Position numbers and translations under genes: made by a program. Shown piece by piece: positions 51,478-61,355 of a stretch of 64,000 nucleotides of DNA. The DNA is from Pararhodobacter marinus. GTDB lineage: Bacteria; Pseudomonadota; Alphaproteobacteria; Rhodobacterales; Rhodobacteraceae. Under the pieces are notes generated by a model. It was not told the origin of the DNA. It did no database searches and saw only the letters and a program-made list of their open reading frames with translations. The first letter of the stretch is position 1. Each line of letters opens with the position of its first letter. The stretch covers positions 124,001-188,000 of the forward strand of contig NZ_QEYD01000004.1 of assembly GCF_003122215.1 (NCBI RefSeq), given 5' to 3'.

Positions 51478-52038
51478 ATGCGCATCGTCGGCGGCGCGCG
51501 GCGCGGATTGAAGCTGGCCGAGATCGGCGCAGGCGACACGCAGGCGCATCTGCGCCCGACCTCGGACCGGGTGCGCGAGGCGCTCTTCAACAGGCTCTGT
51601 CAGGGCAAATGGGGCGATCTGGTCACCGGCCAGCGCGTGCTCGACCTGTTTGCCGGCACCGGCGCGCTGGGGCTCGAAGCGCTGTCGCGCGGCGCCACGC
51701 AGGTGACGCTGGTCGATGACGGTGCCACTGCGCGGGCTCTCATCCGCGCCAATATCGAGGCCATGCAGGCGATGGGAACCACCCGGCTCTATCGTCGCGA
51801 CGCCACCGATCTGGGCGCCAATCGCGGCGCCGGATTCGGTCTCGTCTTCATGGACCCGCCCTATGGCAAGGCGCTGGGGCAACGGGCGCTCGCCTCCGCC
51901 ATGGGTGGTGGCTGGCTGGCCCCCGGGGCCATTATCGTGTGGGAAGAGAACGCGCCGCAGCCCGCGCCCGACGGGTTCGAGCCCCTCGATCAGCGCCGCT
52001 ACGGCGAGACCTGGATCACGCTCCTGCGCGCCCCCTGA
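51478..52038 (+). CDS. rsmD: 16S rRNA (guanine(966)-N(2))-methyltransferase
   Basis: Predicted 186 residues. MRIVGGARRGLKL at the start is the RsmD signature, followed by the RPTSDRVREALFN motif. DLFAGTGALGLEALSRGA is the SAM loop and MDPPYGKAL the catalytic N2-guanine motif. It methylates G966 in 16S rRNA. It is 7 bases after the flavoprotein gene, so the two are co-transcribed though unrelated. Confidence 0.96.
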   Translation: MRIVGGARRGLKLAEIGAGDTQAHLRPTSDRVREALFNRLCQGKWGDLVTGQRVLDLFAGTGALGLEALSRGATQVTLVDDGATARALIRANIEAMQAMGTTRLYRRDATDLGANRGAGFGLVFMDPPYGKALGQRALASAMGGGWLAPGAIIVWEENAPQPAPDGFEPLDQRRYGETWITLLRAP

Positions 52039-52046
52039 GCCTTTCA

Positions 52047-52135
52047 CTTTGCTCCAAATACTCACGGGTGGGGTCCGGGGAGGGGGCGTGCCCCCTCCCC
52101 GGGCAGGGGAGCGCGAGGGGGCGACAGCCCCCTCG
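52047..52135 (-). repeat. Related G/C-hairpin intergenic element, copy D (divergent)
   Basis: Read on the minus strand: GAGGGGGCTGTCGCCCCCTC, an extra GC-hairpin pair (CCGGGGAGGGGGC), then CACCCGTGAGTATTTGGAGC and AAAGTG. The order (G/C hairpin, CACCC, GAG-TATTT box, AAAG-TG) echoes copies A-C, but it is longer and less similar. Confidence 0.5.
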
Positions 52136-52280
52136 CCACCCGGCGCCTAAGTGCGCGCTTCCGACGCGGCGCAAAAGCCACAAGCGCCCGTTATCCCCAT
52201 GCTTTTTCTGGACCCAACGCCCCTCACGGGTTATCGTCGCAAAAAACGGGGCGCTACGATCCCGTCGAGCAGAGGCATCC

Positions 52281-53459
52281 ATGGATTTTCCCCAGCGGTT
52301 CTCGAACCTGCCGGAATACGCATTCCCGCGCCTGCGCGCGCTTCTCGATCACCTGACCCCGGGTGGCGAGCCGATGGCGATGACCATCGGCGAGCCGCGC
52401 CATCAGATGCCCGCCTTCGTGGGCGAGGTGCTGGCCGCGACTCTGGCGGGCTTCAACCGCTACCCGCCGAACGAAGGCTCGCCCGAGCTCTTGGCGGCGT
52501 TCTCCGGCTGGCTGAAGCGGCGCTACGGTGTCGATGTCGCGCAGGACAGGCTGATGGTGCTGAACGGCACGCGCGAAGGGTTGTTCAACGCCGCCGTCGC
52601 GCTGTCGCCGGAAACCAAGAACGGCGCCACTCCGGTGATCCTGACCCCCAACCCGTTCTATCAGGTCTATGCCATCGCCGCGCTGACCGTCGGGGCCCAG
52701 CCGGTCTATGTGCCCGCGACCTCGGCGACCGGGCATCTGCCCGATTACGCCTCGCTGCCTGCCGAATTGCTCGACCGGGTGACGATCGCCTATCTGTGCT
52801 CGCCCGCCAATCCGCAGGGCGCGGTTGCCAGCCAGGATTACTGGGCCGAGCTTCTGGCGCTGGCCGAGAAGCACGATTTCCGCATCTTCGCGGATGAATG
52901 CTATTCCGAGATCTACCGCGACGCCCCGCCGCCCGGCATTCTGGAAGTGGCGGCGCGGGTCGGTGCCGATCCCGAGCGGGTCGTGTCCTTCCATTCGCTC
53001 TCGAAACGCTCGAACCTGCCGGGCCTGCGCGCGGGTTTCCTGGCCGCCGGGCCGAAATCCGCGCGCGCCATCCGTCAGCTGCGCGCCTATGCGGGGGCGC
53101 CGGTTCCCGCCCCGATTCAGGCCGTCGCCGCCGCCGCCTGGTCGGACGAGACGCATGTGGCCGAAAGCCGCGCGCTTTATCAGGAAAAGTACCGCATCGC
53201 CGACGAGGTGTTCGGCGGGCTCAATGCCTATTTGCCGCCCGAAGCGGGCTTTTTCCTGTGGCTTCCCGTCGCCGATGGCGAAGAGGCCACGCTGAAACTG
53301 TGGCAGGAGACCGGGCTGCGCGTGCTTCCCGGCGCCTATCTGTCGCGCGACGCAGAGGGCGGCAATCCCGGCAAGGGATATATCCGCGTGGCGCTCGTCA
53401 ATAACGCTGACGAGACCCGCCACGGCCTGACCCTGCTGCGCAACTGCCTGTATACGTGA
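52281..53459 (+). CDS. PLP-dependent class I/II aminotransferase, DapC-like (succinyldiaminopimelate aminotransferase)
   Basis: Predicted 392 residues. The fold-type I motifs are present: [23 protein letters not shown], the [13 protein letters not shown] segment, [10 protein letters not shown], the [11 protein letters not shown] Asp and Tyr, and the PLP Lys in [18 protein letters not shown], which is the DapC-type pattern. That would place it in lysine/diaminopimelate synthesis, transaminating N-succinyl-2-amino-6-ketopimelate. Other aminotransferases share the motif, so the substrate is probable only. ATG 52281 is preceded by AGAGG. It is 7 bases from ftsK. Confidence 0.88.
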   Translation: MDFPQRFSNLPEYAFPRLRALLDHLTPGGEPMAMTIGEPRHQMPAFVGEVLAATLAGFNRYPPNEGSPELLAAFSGWLKRRYGVDVAQDRLMVLNGTREGLFNAAVALSPETKNGATPVILTPNPFYQVYAIAALTVGAQPVYVPATSATGHLPDYASLPAELLDRVTIAYLCSPANPQGAVASQDYWAELLALAEKHDFRIFADECYSEIYRDAPPPGILEVAARVGADPERVVSFHSLSKRSNLPGLRAGFLAAGPKSARAIRQLRAYAGAPVPAPIQAVAAAAWSDETHVAESRALYQEKYRIADEVFGGLNAYLPPEAGFFLWLPVADGEEATLKLWQETGLRVLPGAYLSRDAEGGNPGKGYIRVALVNNADETRHGLTLLRNCLYT

Positions 53460-53466
53460 GGATCCG

Positions 53467-56400
53467 ATGGCCAGCTTCCCCACACCGAACCGCGACCCGC
53501 TGATCGACAGCCGCCTGCAGGCGATCCTGTCGCAGCGCGGCAAGGAATTGCTGGGCCTGTGCCTGATCGGGCTGGGCCTGATCCTGGCGCTGATCCTGGG
53601 CTCGTATTCGCCCGAGGACCCGACCTGGATGGCCGCGACCGATGCCCCGGTGCATAACGCGCTTGGCCGGGTCGGGGCGGCCATCGCCGCGCCGATGACC
53701 AAGATCATCGGGCTGGGATCCTGGGGGATCGCGCTGGCGCTCTGCATCTGGGGGCTTCGGCTGGTGATCCATCAGGGCGAGGAATACGTCCTGCAACGCT
53801 CGTTCTTCGCGCCGGTGGCGATTGCCGTGGGCGCGGTCTGGCTGTCCTCGCTGGTGCCCGGCGCGGGCTGGACGGTCGATCACGGTCAGGGCGGGATGTT
53901 CGGCGACACCGTCCTGGCGGCGGTGATGACCGCTTTGCCGATGACGGCCTTCGTGGCCAACCTCGTCACGCTGGCCAGTTTCGCGGCGACCGTGGCGCTG
54001 TATCTCTACGTTCTGGGCTCGACCCTGCCGGAACTCAAGCGCATCGGGCAATTCCTGCTCTCGGGGCTGATCCTCAGCTATGCGGGTCTGTGCTCGCTTC
54101 TGGGCCTGTCGGCGCGGGGCATGGGCGGTCTGGCGCTGAAAGGCCATGAAAGCTGGCAGCATCGCCGCGAGACCCGCGCGCAGGCGCGCGCCGCCGCCGA
54201 GCAGGCGCTGGCCCAGCATCAGCGCTGGAGCGAGCCGCAGGGCAGCTATGCGCCCGCTTACCCGGCGGCGCCGGACGACGATTACCCGCTGGAGTACCTG
54301 CCCGACGATTACGGTCCGGATCATGGGCCGGATTACGGAACCGATCCGCGCTACGATCCGCAGCCGCATCCGGGCTATCGCCCGCTGCAGGCAACGCGCG
54401 GTCAGGCGCCGGGTCCCGCGGCGCGGAACCATGTCGAGCCTCCGATCTCGAACCGTCCGGCGCCGCGCCCCGATACGTGCCCAGTCGCTCAGGACCGGTC
54501 GCGGTCCGAGCCGCGGGGCCACGATCCTTACGAATCCCGGCGCGATGCATCCCATGATTCCGGCCGTGCCGAGGGCTATGGCCAGCGCTACACCCCGCAG
54601 CACCGTGCGCCCGCCTCCGCGCGTGCGCCCGAGCCTATGGCCGAGCCTGTGCCCGGACCCGCGCCGCAGGCCTGGGGTCAGCCGCCGCGCGGGGACGAGC
54701 GGGGGGGCTTGCTGAGCCGCGTCTCCGCGCTGGGCCGGCGTTCAGACCCCGCGCCCGAAGCCGAGCCAAGCCGTTCCGACTGGTCGATGCCCGATGGCGA
54801 ACTGATCGAACCGCAATCGCCCGCCGCTCTGGCCGAGGCGACGCCACCCAGCCCCGAAGGTCTGCGCGCGCGGATCGCGGAACTGATGGGCTCGCGCAAA
54901 CGCTCGAAGCCGGTCCTGCGTTTCGATCCCGATGCCTATCCCGCCCGCGCCGCCGCCGAGGCCGTGCGCCCGGCTGCCGAGATGTCCGGCCCGCGTCGCG
55001 AACCCGCGCTGACGGCCGGTCAGCCTGCCGTCGCGCCGATGGCCCCCGCAATGGTGCCCGCAACCGCCGCCGCGCCGCAGCCTGTTCCGACGCCGCCGCA
55101 AAGCTACAGCTTCAGCCACGCATTCGGCTATCAGCCCGCGCCCGCCAGCTATCCGGGCGCCACCGCGCCCGCGCCCGGACGTTTCACGGAACGGCCTGAA
55201 GAACCCGCGCTTCTGGACGAGGAAGACGATCCGTTCGATCCGCATCTGGCGGATGACGATTACGATGCCTATGCGGCCCCCGTCGCGCCGCGCGCGCCCG
55301 CTGCCCCGGTTGCGGCCCCCGTCGCCAGCCGTGTCCAGCAAGCCCCCGCCCGCGCGCCCGTCCCGTCGCGCCGCGCGCAGGCAGAAGCGCAGCCGTCGCT
55401 GGCCTTCGAGCCCGCCGGGGAGGGGTTCGAATTGCCGCCGCTCGCGCTGTTGCGCGATCCCGCCTTGGAAAAGCGTCAGATCATCTCGCATGATGCGCTG
55501 GACCAGAACGCGCGGATGCTGGAAAGCGTGCTGGAAGATTACGGCGTGCGCGGCGAGATCATCTCGTGCAAGCCGGGCCCGGTCGTGACGATGTATGAAC
55601 TGGAACCCGCACCGGGTCTCAAGGCCAGCCGGGTGATCGGCTTGGCCGACGATATCGCGCGCTCGATGTCGGCGCTGTCGGCGCGCGTCTCGACCGTGCC
55701 GGGGCGCTCGGTCATCGGGATCGAACTGCCCAATGCCGACCGTCATACGGTCGTGCTGCGCGAGATCCTCGCAACCCGGGATTTCGGCGATTCGACCATG
55801 CGTCTGCCGCTGGCACTGGGCAAGGATATCGGCGGCGAGGCGGTGGTGGCGAACCTCGCCAAGATGCCTCACCTGCTGATCGCGGGGACCACGGGCTCGG
55901 GCAAGTCGGTGGCGATCAACACGATGATCCTGTCGCTCTTGTACAAGCTGACGCCCGCTGAATGCCGGTTGATCATGATCGACCCGAAGATGCTGGAACT
56001 CAGCGTCTATGACGGCATCCCGCACCTGCTCAGCCCCGTCGTCACCGACCCCAAGAAGGCCGTCGTGGCGCTGAAATGGGTCGTGGGCGAGATGGAGGAA
56101 CGCTATCGCAAGATGTCCAAGATGGGCGTGCGCAATATCGACGGCTACAACGGCCGCGTGCGCGAGGCCTTGGACAAGGGCGAGATGTTCAAGCGCACAG
56201 TGCAGACCGGCTTCGACGACGAGACCGGCGATCCGGTCTTCGAGACCGAGGAATTCGCGCCCGAAGCGCTGCCCTTCATCGTGGTGATCGTCGACGAGAT
56301 GGCCGACCTGATGATGGTTGCGGGGAAAGAGATCGAGGCCTGCATCCAGCGCCTGGCACAGATGGCTCGGGCCTCGGGCATCCACCTGATCATGGCGACG

Positions 56401-56934
56401 CAGCGGCCCTCGGTCGATGTCATCACCGGCACGATCAAGGCGAACTTCCCGACGCGGATTTCCTTCCAGGTGACGTCGAAGATCGACAGCCGTACCATTC
56501 TGGGCGAGCAGGGGGCCGAGCAGCTTCTGGGCATGGGCGACATGCTGTACATGGCGGGCGGCGCCAAGATCACCCGCGTGCACGGGCCCTTCGTGTCCGA
56601 CAGCGAGGTCGAGGAAGTCGTGCAGCATCTGAAAAGCTTCGGTCCCCCCGATTATGTCGGCGGCGTGGTCGAGGGGCCCGAAGGCGACCGCGAGGCGGAT
56701 ATCGACGCGGTGCTGGGGCTGGGCGGAGACAGCGGTGGCGAGGACGCGCTTTACGATCAGGCGGTGGCGATCGTCGCCAAGGATCGCAAATGCTCGACCT
56801 CGTATATCCAGCGCAAGCTGGGCATCGGCTATAACAAGGCCGCACGGCTGGTCGAGCAGATGGAGGATCAGGGCGTCGTCAGCCAGGCCAATCATGTCGG
56901 CAAGCGCGAGATCCTGATCCCCGAGATGCAGTAA
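53467..56934 (+). CDS. ftsK: FtsK/SpoIIIE family DNA translocase
   Basis: Predicted 1155 residues. Four or five N-terminal helices (about residues 28-220, DUF4TM) anchor it at the septum. A Pro/Ala/Arg-rich linker (about 230-640) follows, low in complexity. The motor has Walker [10 protein letters not shown] (about 806-814), Walker [12 protein letters not shown], and the FtsK signature [19 protein letters not shown]. The C-terminal winged-helix gamma domain ([31 protein letters not shown], last 65 residues, cut here for length) recognises KOPS. It pumps chromosome ends through the septum during division and aids dimer resolution. Confidence 0.97.
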   Translation: MASFPTPNRDPLIDSRLQAILSQRGKELLGLCLIGLGLILALILGSYSPEDPTWMAATDAPVHNALGRVGAAIAAPMTKIIGLGSWGIALALCIWGLRLVIHQGEEYVLQRSFFAPVAIAVGAVWLSSLVPGAGWTVDHGQGGMFGDTVLAAVMTALPMTAFVANLVTLASFAATVALYLYVLGSTLPELKRIGQFLLSGLILSYAGLCSLLGLSARGMGGLALKGHESWQHRRETRAQARAAAEQALAQHQRWSEPQGSYAPAYPAAPDDDYPLEYLPDDYGPDHGPDYGTDPRYDPQPHPGYRPLQATRGQAPGPAARNHVEPPISNRPAPRPDTCPVAQDRSRSEPRGHDPYESRRDASHDSGRAEGYGQRYTPQHRAPASARAPEPMAEPVPGPAPQAWGQPPRGDERGGLLSRVSALGRRSDPAPEAEPSRSDWSMPDGELIEPQSPAALAEATPPSPEGLRARIAELMGSRKRSKPVLRFDPDAYPARAAAEAVRPAAEMSGPRREPALTAGQPAVAPMAPAMVPATAAAPQPVPTPPQSYSFSHAFGYQPAPASYPGATAPAPGRFTERPEEPALLDEEDDPFDPHLADDDYDAYAAPVAPRAPAAPVAAPVASRVQQAPARAPVPSRRAQAEAQPSLAFEPAGEGFELPPLALLRDPALEKRQIISHDALDQNARMLESVLEDYGVRGEIISCKPGPVVTMYELEPAPGLKASRVIGLADDIARSMSALSARVSTVPGRSVIGIELPNADRHTVVLREILATRDFGDSTMRLPLALGKDIGGEAVVANLAKMPHLLIAGTTGSGKSVAINTMILSLLYKLTPAECRLIMIDPKMLELSVYDGIPHLLSPVVTDPKKAVVALKWVVGEMEERYRKMSKMGVRNIDGYNGRVREALDKGEMFKRTVQTGFDDETGDPVFETEEFAPEALPFIVVIVDEMADLMMVAGKEIEACIQRLAQMARASGIHLIMATQRPSVDVITGTIKANFPTRISFQVTSKIDSRTILGEQGAEQLLGMGDMLYMAGGAKITRVHGPFVSDSEVEEVVQHLKSFGPPDYVGGVVEGPEGDREADIDAVLGLGGDSGGEDALYDQAVAIVAKDRKCSTSYIQRKLGIGYNKAARLVEQMEDQGVVSQANHVGKREILIPEMQ

Positions 56935-57023
56935 GGCCCGTGGCGCGGGGAGGCGCGCAGGCGTCGCTCCCGCCCACCCACCCCGCGCGCCTGCGCGCCA
57001 GAAAGACGGCACCAGAAAGATTG

Positions 57024-57048
57024 CGCCCGGTCGATGGACCGGGCGTTC
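57024..57048 (+). terminator. Intrinsic terminator after ftsK
   Basis: The stem CGCCCGGTC/GACCGGGCG (57024-57032 with 57037-57045), loop GATG, tail TTCT. It lies 89 bases past the ftsK stop. Confidence 0.7.
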
Positions 57049-57066
57049 TGCGTTCGGGACGATTCC

Positions 57067-57091
57067 GGCGTCAGGCGTCAGGCGTCAGGCG
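57067..57091. repeat. Heptamer tandem repeat GGCGTCA (3.5 copies)
   Basis: GGCGTCA at 57067-57073, 57074-57080, 57081-57087 and a partial GGCG at 57088-57091. The stop codon of truA (57085-57087) is part of the third unit. It is a candidate slippage site. Confidence 0.8.
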
Positions 57092-57852
57092 AAGGGGTCC
57101 TGCGGATAGCCCACGCCGGTCAGCGTCAGTCCCTGCGGCGGACAGACCGGTCCGCAGGCGGCCCGCTCGCGCGCCTCGAGCGCCTGTTTGACGCGGTCGG
57201 GCTCCCAGGCCCCGGCCCCCACGCGTTCCAGCGTGCCGACGATCGAGCGGACCTGGTTGTGCAGGAAGCTGCGCGCGCGCAGGTGGAAGCGGATCTCCTG
57301 CCCGGCAGGATAGGGATGCTCGTCGATGGTGATCTCGTCGAGGGTCTTCACCGGCGATTTCGCCTGGCACAGCGAGGCGCGGAAGGTCGTGAAATCGTGC
57401 AGGCCCAGAAGATGCGCCGCGCCCGCGCGCATCGCTTCCGCATCGAGCCGGTGGCGCACCTGCCAGACCTGCCCCGCATCGAACACCACGGGTGCCCGTC
57501 GGGCCACGAGGCGGAACGTATAGCGCCGTTCGATGGCCGAGAACCGGGCGTGGAAATCCTCGGTCACGCGGGCGCAGGCGGTGATCGCCACGGGTGCGGG
57601 TTTGAGATGGTGGTTCACAGCCTCGAGCAGCCGCGCCGGATCCCAGTCGCGGTCGAGATCGGCATGCGCGACCTGTCCGGTCGCATGCACGCCGGTATCG
57701 GTGCGCCCGGCGGCGGCGATGCGCGGCTCGGTCGGGTTGAGGCGCGCGAGCGCTTCCTCGACGGCCTGCTGGACCGAGGGCTGGCCGTCCTGACGCTGCC
57801 AGCCGTTGAACGGCGTGCCGAGATATTCGATGCGGAAAGCGAAGCGGGGCAT
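57085..57852 (-). CDS. truA: tRNA pseudouridine(38-40) synthase
   Basis: Predicted 255 residues. [19 protein letters not shown] is the N-terminal family signature, [14 protein letters not shown] carries the catalytic Asp52. The middle holds [27 protein letters not shown], and the C-terminal [21 protein letters not shown]. It modifies U38-U40 in the tRNA anticodon stem. Its stop lies in the heptamer tandem repeat. Confidence 0.97.
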   Translation of the reverse strand: MPRFAFRIEYLGTPFNGWQRQDGQPSVQQAVEEALARLNPTEPRIAAAGRTDTGVHATGQVAHADLDRDWDPARLLEAVNHHLKPAPVAITACARVTEDFHARFSAIERRYTFRLVARRAPVVFDAGQVWQVRHRLDAEAMRAGAAHLLGLHDFTTFRASLCQAKSPVKTLDEITIDEHPYPAGQEIRFHLRARSFLHNQVRSIVGTLERVGAGAWEPDRVKQALEARERAACGPVCPPQGLTLTGVGYPQDPFA

Positions 57853-57876
57853 GGCGGCTCGGATGGTGAGGGGGCA

Positions 57877-57946
57877 GGGGGGCTTTGCCCCCCTCGGCGC
57901 AACTGCGCCTCACCCCCCAGGATATTTGCGGAACGAAGATGAAGGG
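57877..57946 (+). repeat. Dispersed ~70-bp intergenic element, copy C
   Basis: GGGGGGCTTTGCCCCCCTC hairpin, a second small palindrome GGCGCAACTGCGCC, then TCACCCCCCAGGATATTTGC with GGAACGAAGATGAAGGG. The order matches copies A and B; the box AGGATATTT and the AAGATG end are conserved. It is the only feature in the 100-base gap between truA and the epimerase-like gene. Confidence 0.75.
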
Positions 57947-57956
57947 CGGTTCGGGA

Positions 57957-58778
57957 TCAGCTTTCGCGGGCGTGGATTGCCTTCAGCCCGTCGCGGTAGG
58001 TCGGGTGGTTGAGGGTGAGCTTCAGCTCGGGCCCGATCCGACGCGAGCGCAGGCGCTTGTTGTCGGCCCAGAAGCTGCGCGCCATGGGCGAGAGCGTGGC
58101 CTCTTCGAACGGGATCTCGGGCGGCGGGGTCATGCCGAGAAGGGTGGCGGCGTAGGCGATGACATCGGCATTGGGCGCGGGTTCGTCGTCCGAGACGATC
58201 AGCGGGCCGTCGAGCCGCGCCTCGGCAGCGGCGGCGGCGATGCGGCCCAGATCCTCGACATGGATGCGGTTGAAGACCTGGCCCGGCCGGACCACCCGCT
58301 GGGCGCGGCCTTCGCGCAGGGCGTCGAAGGCCGAGCGGCCGGGGCCGTAGATCCCGGCGATCCGCAGGACACAGAGCGGCAGGGCGTGTTTCTCGGCCAG
58401 CGCGCGCCAGCCCGCCTCGGCCCGGAGCCGGGCGGTGCCGCGGCCGGTATCGGGCCGGTCGGGGGCGCTTTCGTCGATCCAGGCGCCGCCGGTATCGCCG
58501 TAGAGCGAACTGGCCGAGGCATAGCAGAGCCATTCAAGCCTGGGCATCGGCAGGGTGGCGATCCGGGCCAGGACCGGGTCCTCGCCGGTTTCGCGGTCGG
58601 GGGCGACCCAGCTGATGACATGGGTGGCCTCGGCCAGCGCCGTGGCGGCCTCGTCGGGCCAGTGCACGGCGGCGGCGCCCTGCGTGCGCGAGGTGCCCAG
58701 AAGGCGCCAGCCGGGACCGAGCGCGGCTTCGGTGGCGCGGCCGGAATAGCCGTGGCCGATGGAGAGAAGCGTTTTCAT
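57957..58778 (-). CDS. NAD-dependent epimerase/dehydratase family (extended SDR) protein
   Basis: Predicted 273 residues. The nucleotide-binding start is SIGHGYSGRATEAAL, a YeeZ-like G-x-G-Y-x-G variant. YASASSLYGDTGG corresponds to the Ser/Tyr catalytic region, CVLRIAGIYGPGRSAFD to the GPGR motif, and FNRIHVEDLGRI to the family core. Some members are annotated as YeeZ-like sugar epimerases. The substrate is not inferable. It is monocistronic, divergent from ycjX with about 100 bases between starts. Confidence 0.88.
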   Translation of the reverse strand: MKTLLSIGHGYSGRATEAALGPGWRLLGTSRTQGAAAVHWPDEAATALAEATHVISWVAPDRETGEDPVLARIATLPMPRLEWLCYASASSLYGDTGGAWIDESAPDRPDTGRGTARLRAEAGWRALAEKHALPLCVLRIAGIYGPGRSAFDALREGRAQRVVRPGQVFNRIHVEDLGRIAAAAAEARLDGPLIVSDDEPAPNADVIAYAATLLGMTPPPEIPFEEATLSPMARSFWADNKRLRSRRIGPELKLTLNHPTYRDGLKAIHARES

Positions 58779-58880
58779 GGCGCCCAGCTAATGCCGCAGG
58801 GCGGGGCGGGGCAAGAGCTGCCCTTCAAATCCACCCCCCGGCTGCCTATTCTTTTGAGGCACAGACTTCGGAGCGCCGGA

Positions 58881-60290
58881 TTGCCCCCCTCACTGACCGA
58901 CATGATCACGCGCCCCATCGAGGCCCTGGGCGATACCGTTTCCGAGGCCTTCTTCGAGCCGGTGCTGCGGCTTGGCGTGACCGGGCTGAGCCGCGCGGGC
59001 AAGACGGTGTTCATCACCGCTTTGGTGCATAACCTGACCGAGCCGGGCCGGATGCAGCGGATGCGCGCGGTGCAGCAGGGGCTGATCCAGGGCGCGTGGC
59101 TGCAGCCTCAGCCCGACATGACGCTGCCGCGCTTCGATTACGAGGCGCATCTGGCCAGCCTGACGGGCGACGATCCGCGCTGGCCGGATGGCACGCGGGC
59201 GGTGAGCGAGCTGCGGCTGTCCTTCCGGCTGGCGCCTACGGGGATGTTCGGCGGGCTCACGGGGCCGCGGCGGCTGCATCTGGATATCGTCGATTACCCG
59301 GGCGAATGGCTGCTGGATCTGGGCCTGATGGGCAAAAGCTATGCGGAATGGTCGGCCGAGGTGATGGACCGTCTGCCGCGCCGCCCGGAAGCGGGCGCCT
59401 TTCGCGCGGCGCTGGAGGGTATAGACCCGGCGAAACGCTTCGACGAGGCCGATGCGCAGGAACTGGCGCGGCTGTTCACCGGCTATCTGGTGGCCGCGCG
59501 CGAGAATGGCTGGTCGGACTGCACGCCCGGCCGGTTCCTGCTGCCGGGGGATCTGGCCGGGTCGCCGGCTCTGACCTTCGCGCCGCTGCCGGCCGCCGAG
59601 GAGCGGCGCGGCACGCTGGTGCGCGAGATGGCGCGGCGGTTCGAGGCCTACAAGGCGCAGGTCGTTCGGCCCTTCTTCGAGACGCATTTCGCGCGGATCG
59701 ACCGGCAGGTGATCCTGATCGACGTGCTGGAAGCGGTGCACCGGGGCCCCGCCGCGCTGGAAGATCAGCGCCGCGCGATGGCCGAGGTGCTGGCCGCGTT
59801 CCGGCCCGGCGCGAACGGGTTTTTCAGCACGCTTCTGCGCGGCAAGCGGATCGAGAAGCTGCTCTTTGCCGCGACCAAGGCCGACCACCTGCACCATTCG
59901 CAGCATGCCCGGCTGACGGCGCTGGCCGAGGCGATGCTGCGCGAGGCGCGCGACAAGGCGCGGTTTTCCGGCGCCGAGACGGCGGCGATGTCGATCGCCG
60001 CGCTGCGCGCCACGGTGGAAGAGACCCGTGCGCATGGCGGGCGCGAGGTCGAGACGGTGCGCGGGCGGCTTATCGACGGGCGGCAGGTGGCGGTGAATGC
60101 GGGCGCGCTGCCCGACGATCCCGCGCGGCTGCTATCGCCCGCGCGCGAGGGCGCCGAGCGCTGGCTGCAGGGCGATTACGGCGTGATGCATTTCGCGCCG
60201 CCGGTGCAGAGCCGGCTGCCGGGGCAGGGCCTGCCGCATATCCGGCTGGACGCGGCGGCGGAATTCCTGATTGGCGACAGGCTGGTGTAA
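58881..60290 (+). CDS. ycjX: YcjX family protein (DUF463, P-loop ATPase/GTPase-like)
   Basis: Predicted 469 residues. TTG 58881 has GGAG 7 bases upstream; ATG 58902 has no site, so TTG is preferred. Walker A is GLSRAGKTVFIT (about 35-46), the next motif HLDIVDYPGEWLLDL carries the Walker B region and is typical of YcjX. KADHLHH is a base-recognition-like motif. In enterobacteria YcjX-YcjF belong to envelope/phage-shock-type stress operons. The next gene starts 4 bases later, so the two are coupled. Confidence 0.88.
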   Translation: MPPSLTDMITRPIEALGDTVSEAFFEPVLRLGVTGLSRAGKTVFITALVHNLTEPGRMQRMRAVQQGLIQGAWLQPQPDMTLPRFDYEAHLASLTGDDPRWPDGTRAVSELRLSFRLAPTGMFGGLTGPRRLHLDIVDYPGEWLLDLGLMGKSYAEWSAEVMDRLPRRPEAGAFRAALEGIDPAKRFDEADAQELARLFTGYLVAARENGWSDCTPGRFLLPGDLAGSPALTFAPLPAAEERRGTLVREMARRFEAYKAQVVRPFFETHFARIDRQVILIDVLEAVHRGPAALEDQRRAMAEVLAAFRPGANGFFSTLLRGKRIEKLLFAATKADHLHHSQHARLTALAEAMLREARDKARFSGAETAAMSIAALRATVEETRAHGGREVETVRGRLIDGRQVAVNAGALPDDPARLLSPAREGAERWLQGDYGVMHFAPPVQSRLPGQGLPHIRLDAAAEFLIGDRLV

Positions 60291-60293
60291 AGC

Positions 60294-61247
60294 ATGAGCA
60301 ACGGACCCATTCTGATCGAGCTGGACGAGGGCGAGGGCCATGCCGACGTGGCGGGCGCACCCGAAATCGACGGCCCGCCCGACGGCGCGGCGATGCAGAT
60401 GGCGGTGGCCGGCATGGCCAAGGGACGTCCCTCGGGGCCGGGCCGCTGGGTGCTGGGCGTGGGCGCGGCGCTGGTTTCGCTGGTGCTGGGCGTCGCGGCA
60501 TGGGATTTCGCCGCGCGCCTGATCGAGCGGGTGCCGGTTCTGGGCTGGCTGGCGGCGGCGCTGTCGGTGGCTCTGGTCGTGGCGCTGGTGCTCTGGGCGG
60601 GCAAAGAGGCGCTGGGATATCTGCGGGTGCGCCGGCTCGACGCGATCCGCACGCGCGCGGAACTGGCCGTGGGCACCGGCGATCTGACAGAAGCGCGCGC
60701 GGTGGCGGCCTCGGTCGCGGCGCTTTACGGAGCGAAGGATCCGACCGAAGAGGCGCTGGACGCCGAGGCGGTGATCGAAGGCGCCGAGGCGCATCTGCTG
60801 ATCGGGCTCGATCAGCGTGCGCAGATGGAAATTCAGGCCTCGGCCCGGCAGGTGGCCCTGGCGACCGCGCTGATTCCGCTGGCTTTCGCCGATGTCGCGG
60901 CGGCGCTGACGGCCAATCTGCGGATGATCCGGCGGATTGCCGAGATCTATGGCGGGCGGCCCGGAACCTTCGGCAACTGGCGGCTGGCGCGGTCCGTGGC
61001 GGTGCATCTGATGGCGACCGGCATGGTTGCGGTGGGCGACGACCTGGTGGGCTCGCTCGCGGGCGGCGGCCTGCTGTCCAAGCTCTCGCGGCGATTTGGC
61101 GAGGGCGTCGTCAACGGCGCACTGACCGCCCGCGTCGGGCTGGCCGCGATGGAGCTGTGCCGCCCTTTGCCCTTCCGCATGGGGCGCAAACCGGCGGTGA
61201 CGACGGTCACGGCGAATGCGCTGCGAGGTCTCTTCGACCGCGGCTAG
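60294..61247 (+). CDS. ycjF: YcjF family membrane protein (TIGR01620/DUF697)
   Basis: Predicted 317 residues. An acidic N-terminal stretch and two adjacent hydrophobic helices (about 50-70 and 76-100) are followed by a cytoplasmic part. The DUF697-like C-terminal region (QVALATALIPLAFADVAAAL, GDDLVGSLAGGGLLSKLSRRFG and ARVGLAAMELCRPLPF) is characteristic. It probably tethers YcjX to the inner membrane. ycjX, ycjF and the DUF3422 gene form a common alphaproteobacterial block. Confidence 0.88.
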   Translation: MSNGPILIELDEGEGHADVAGAPEIDGPPDGAAMQMAVAGMAKGRPSGPGRWVLGVGAALVSLVLGVAAWDFAARLIERVPVLGWLAAALSVALVVALVLWAGKEALGYLRVRRLDAIRTRAELAVGTGDLTEARAVAASVAALYGAKDPTEEALDAEAVIEGAEAHLLIGLDQRAQMEIQASARQVALATALIPLAFADVAAALTANLRMIRRIAEIYGGRPGTFGNWRLARSVAVHLMATGMVAVGDDLVGSLAGGGLLSKLSRRFGEGVVNGALTARVGLAAMELCRPLPFRMGRKPAVTTVTANALRGLFDRG

Positions 61248-61355
61248 GCGCTGCCGGGCGCGTTTGTTGCCGAATTACAAGGACACGATTGCATACTGCG
61301 CCTTGGCCGGACTGCGGCGCATGGCGCGCTTTTCTCAGGCGCGCGCATCGTCCTA

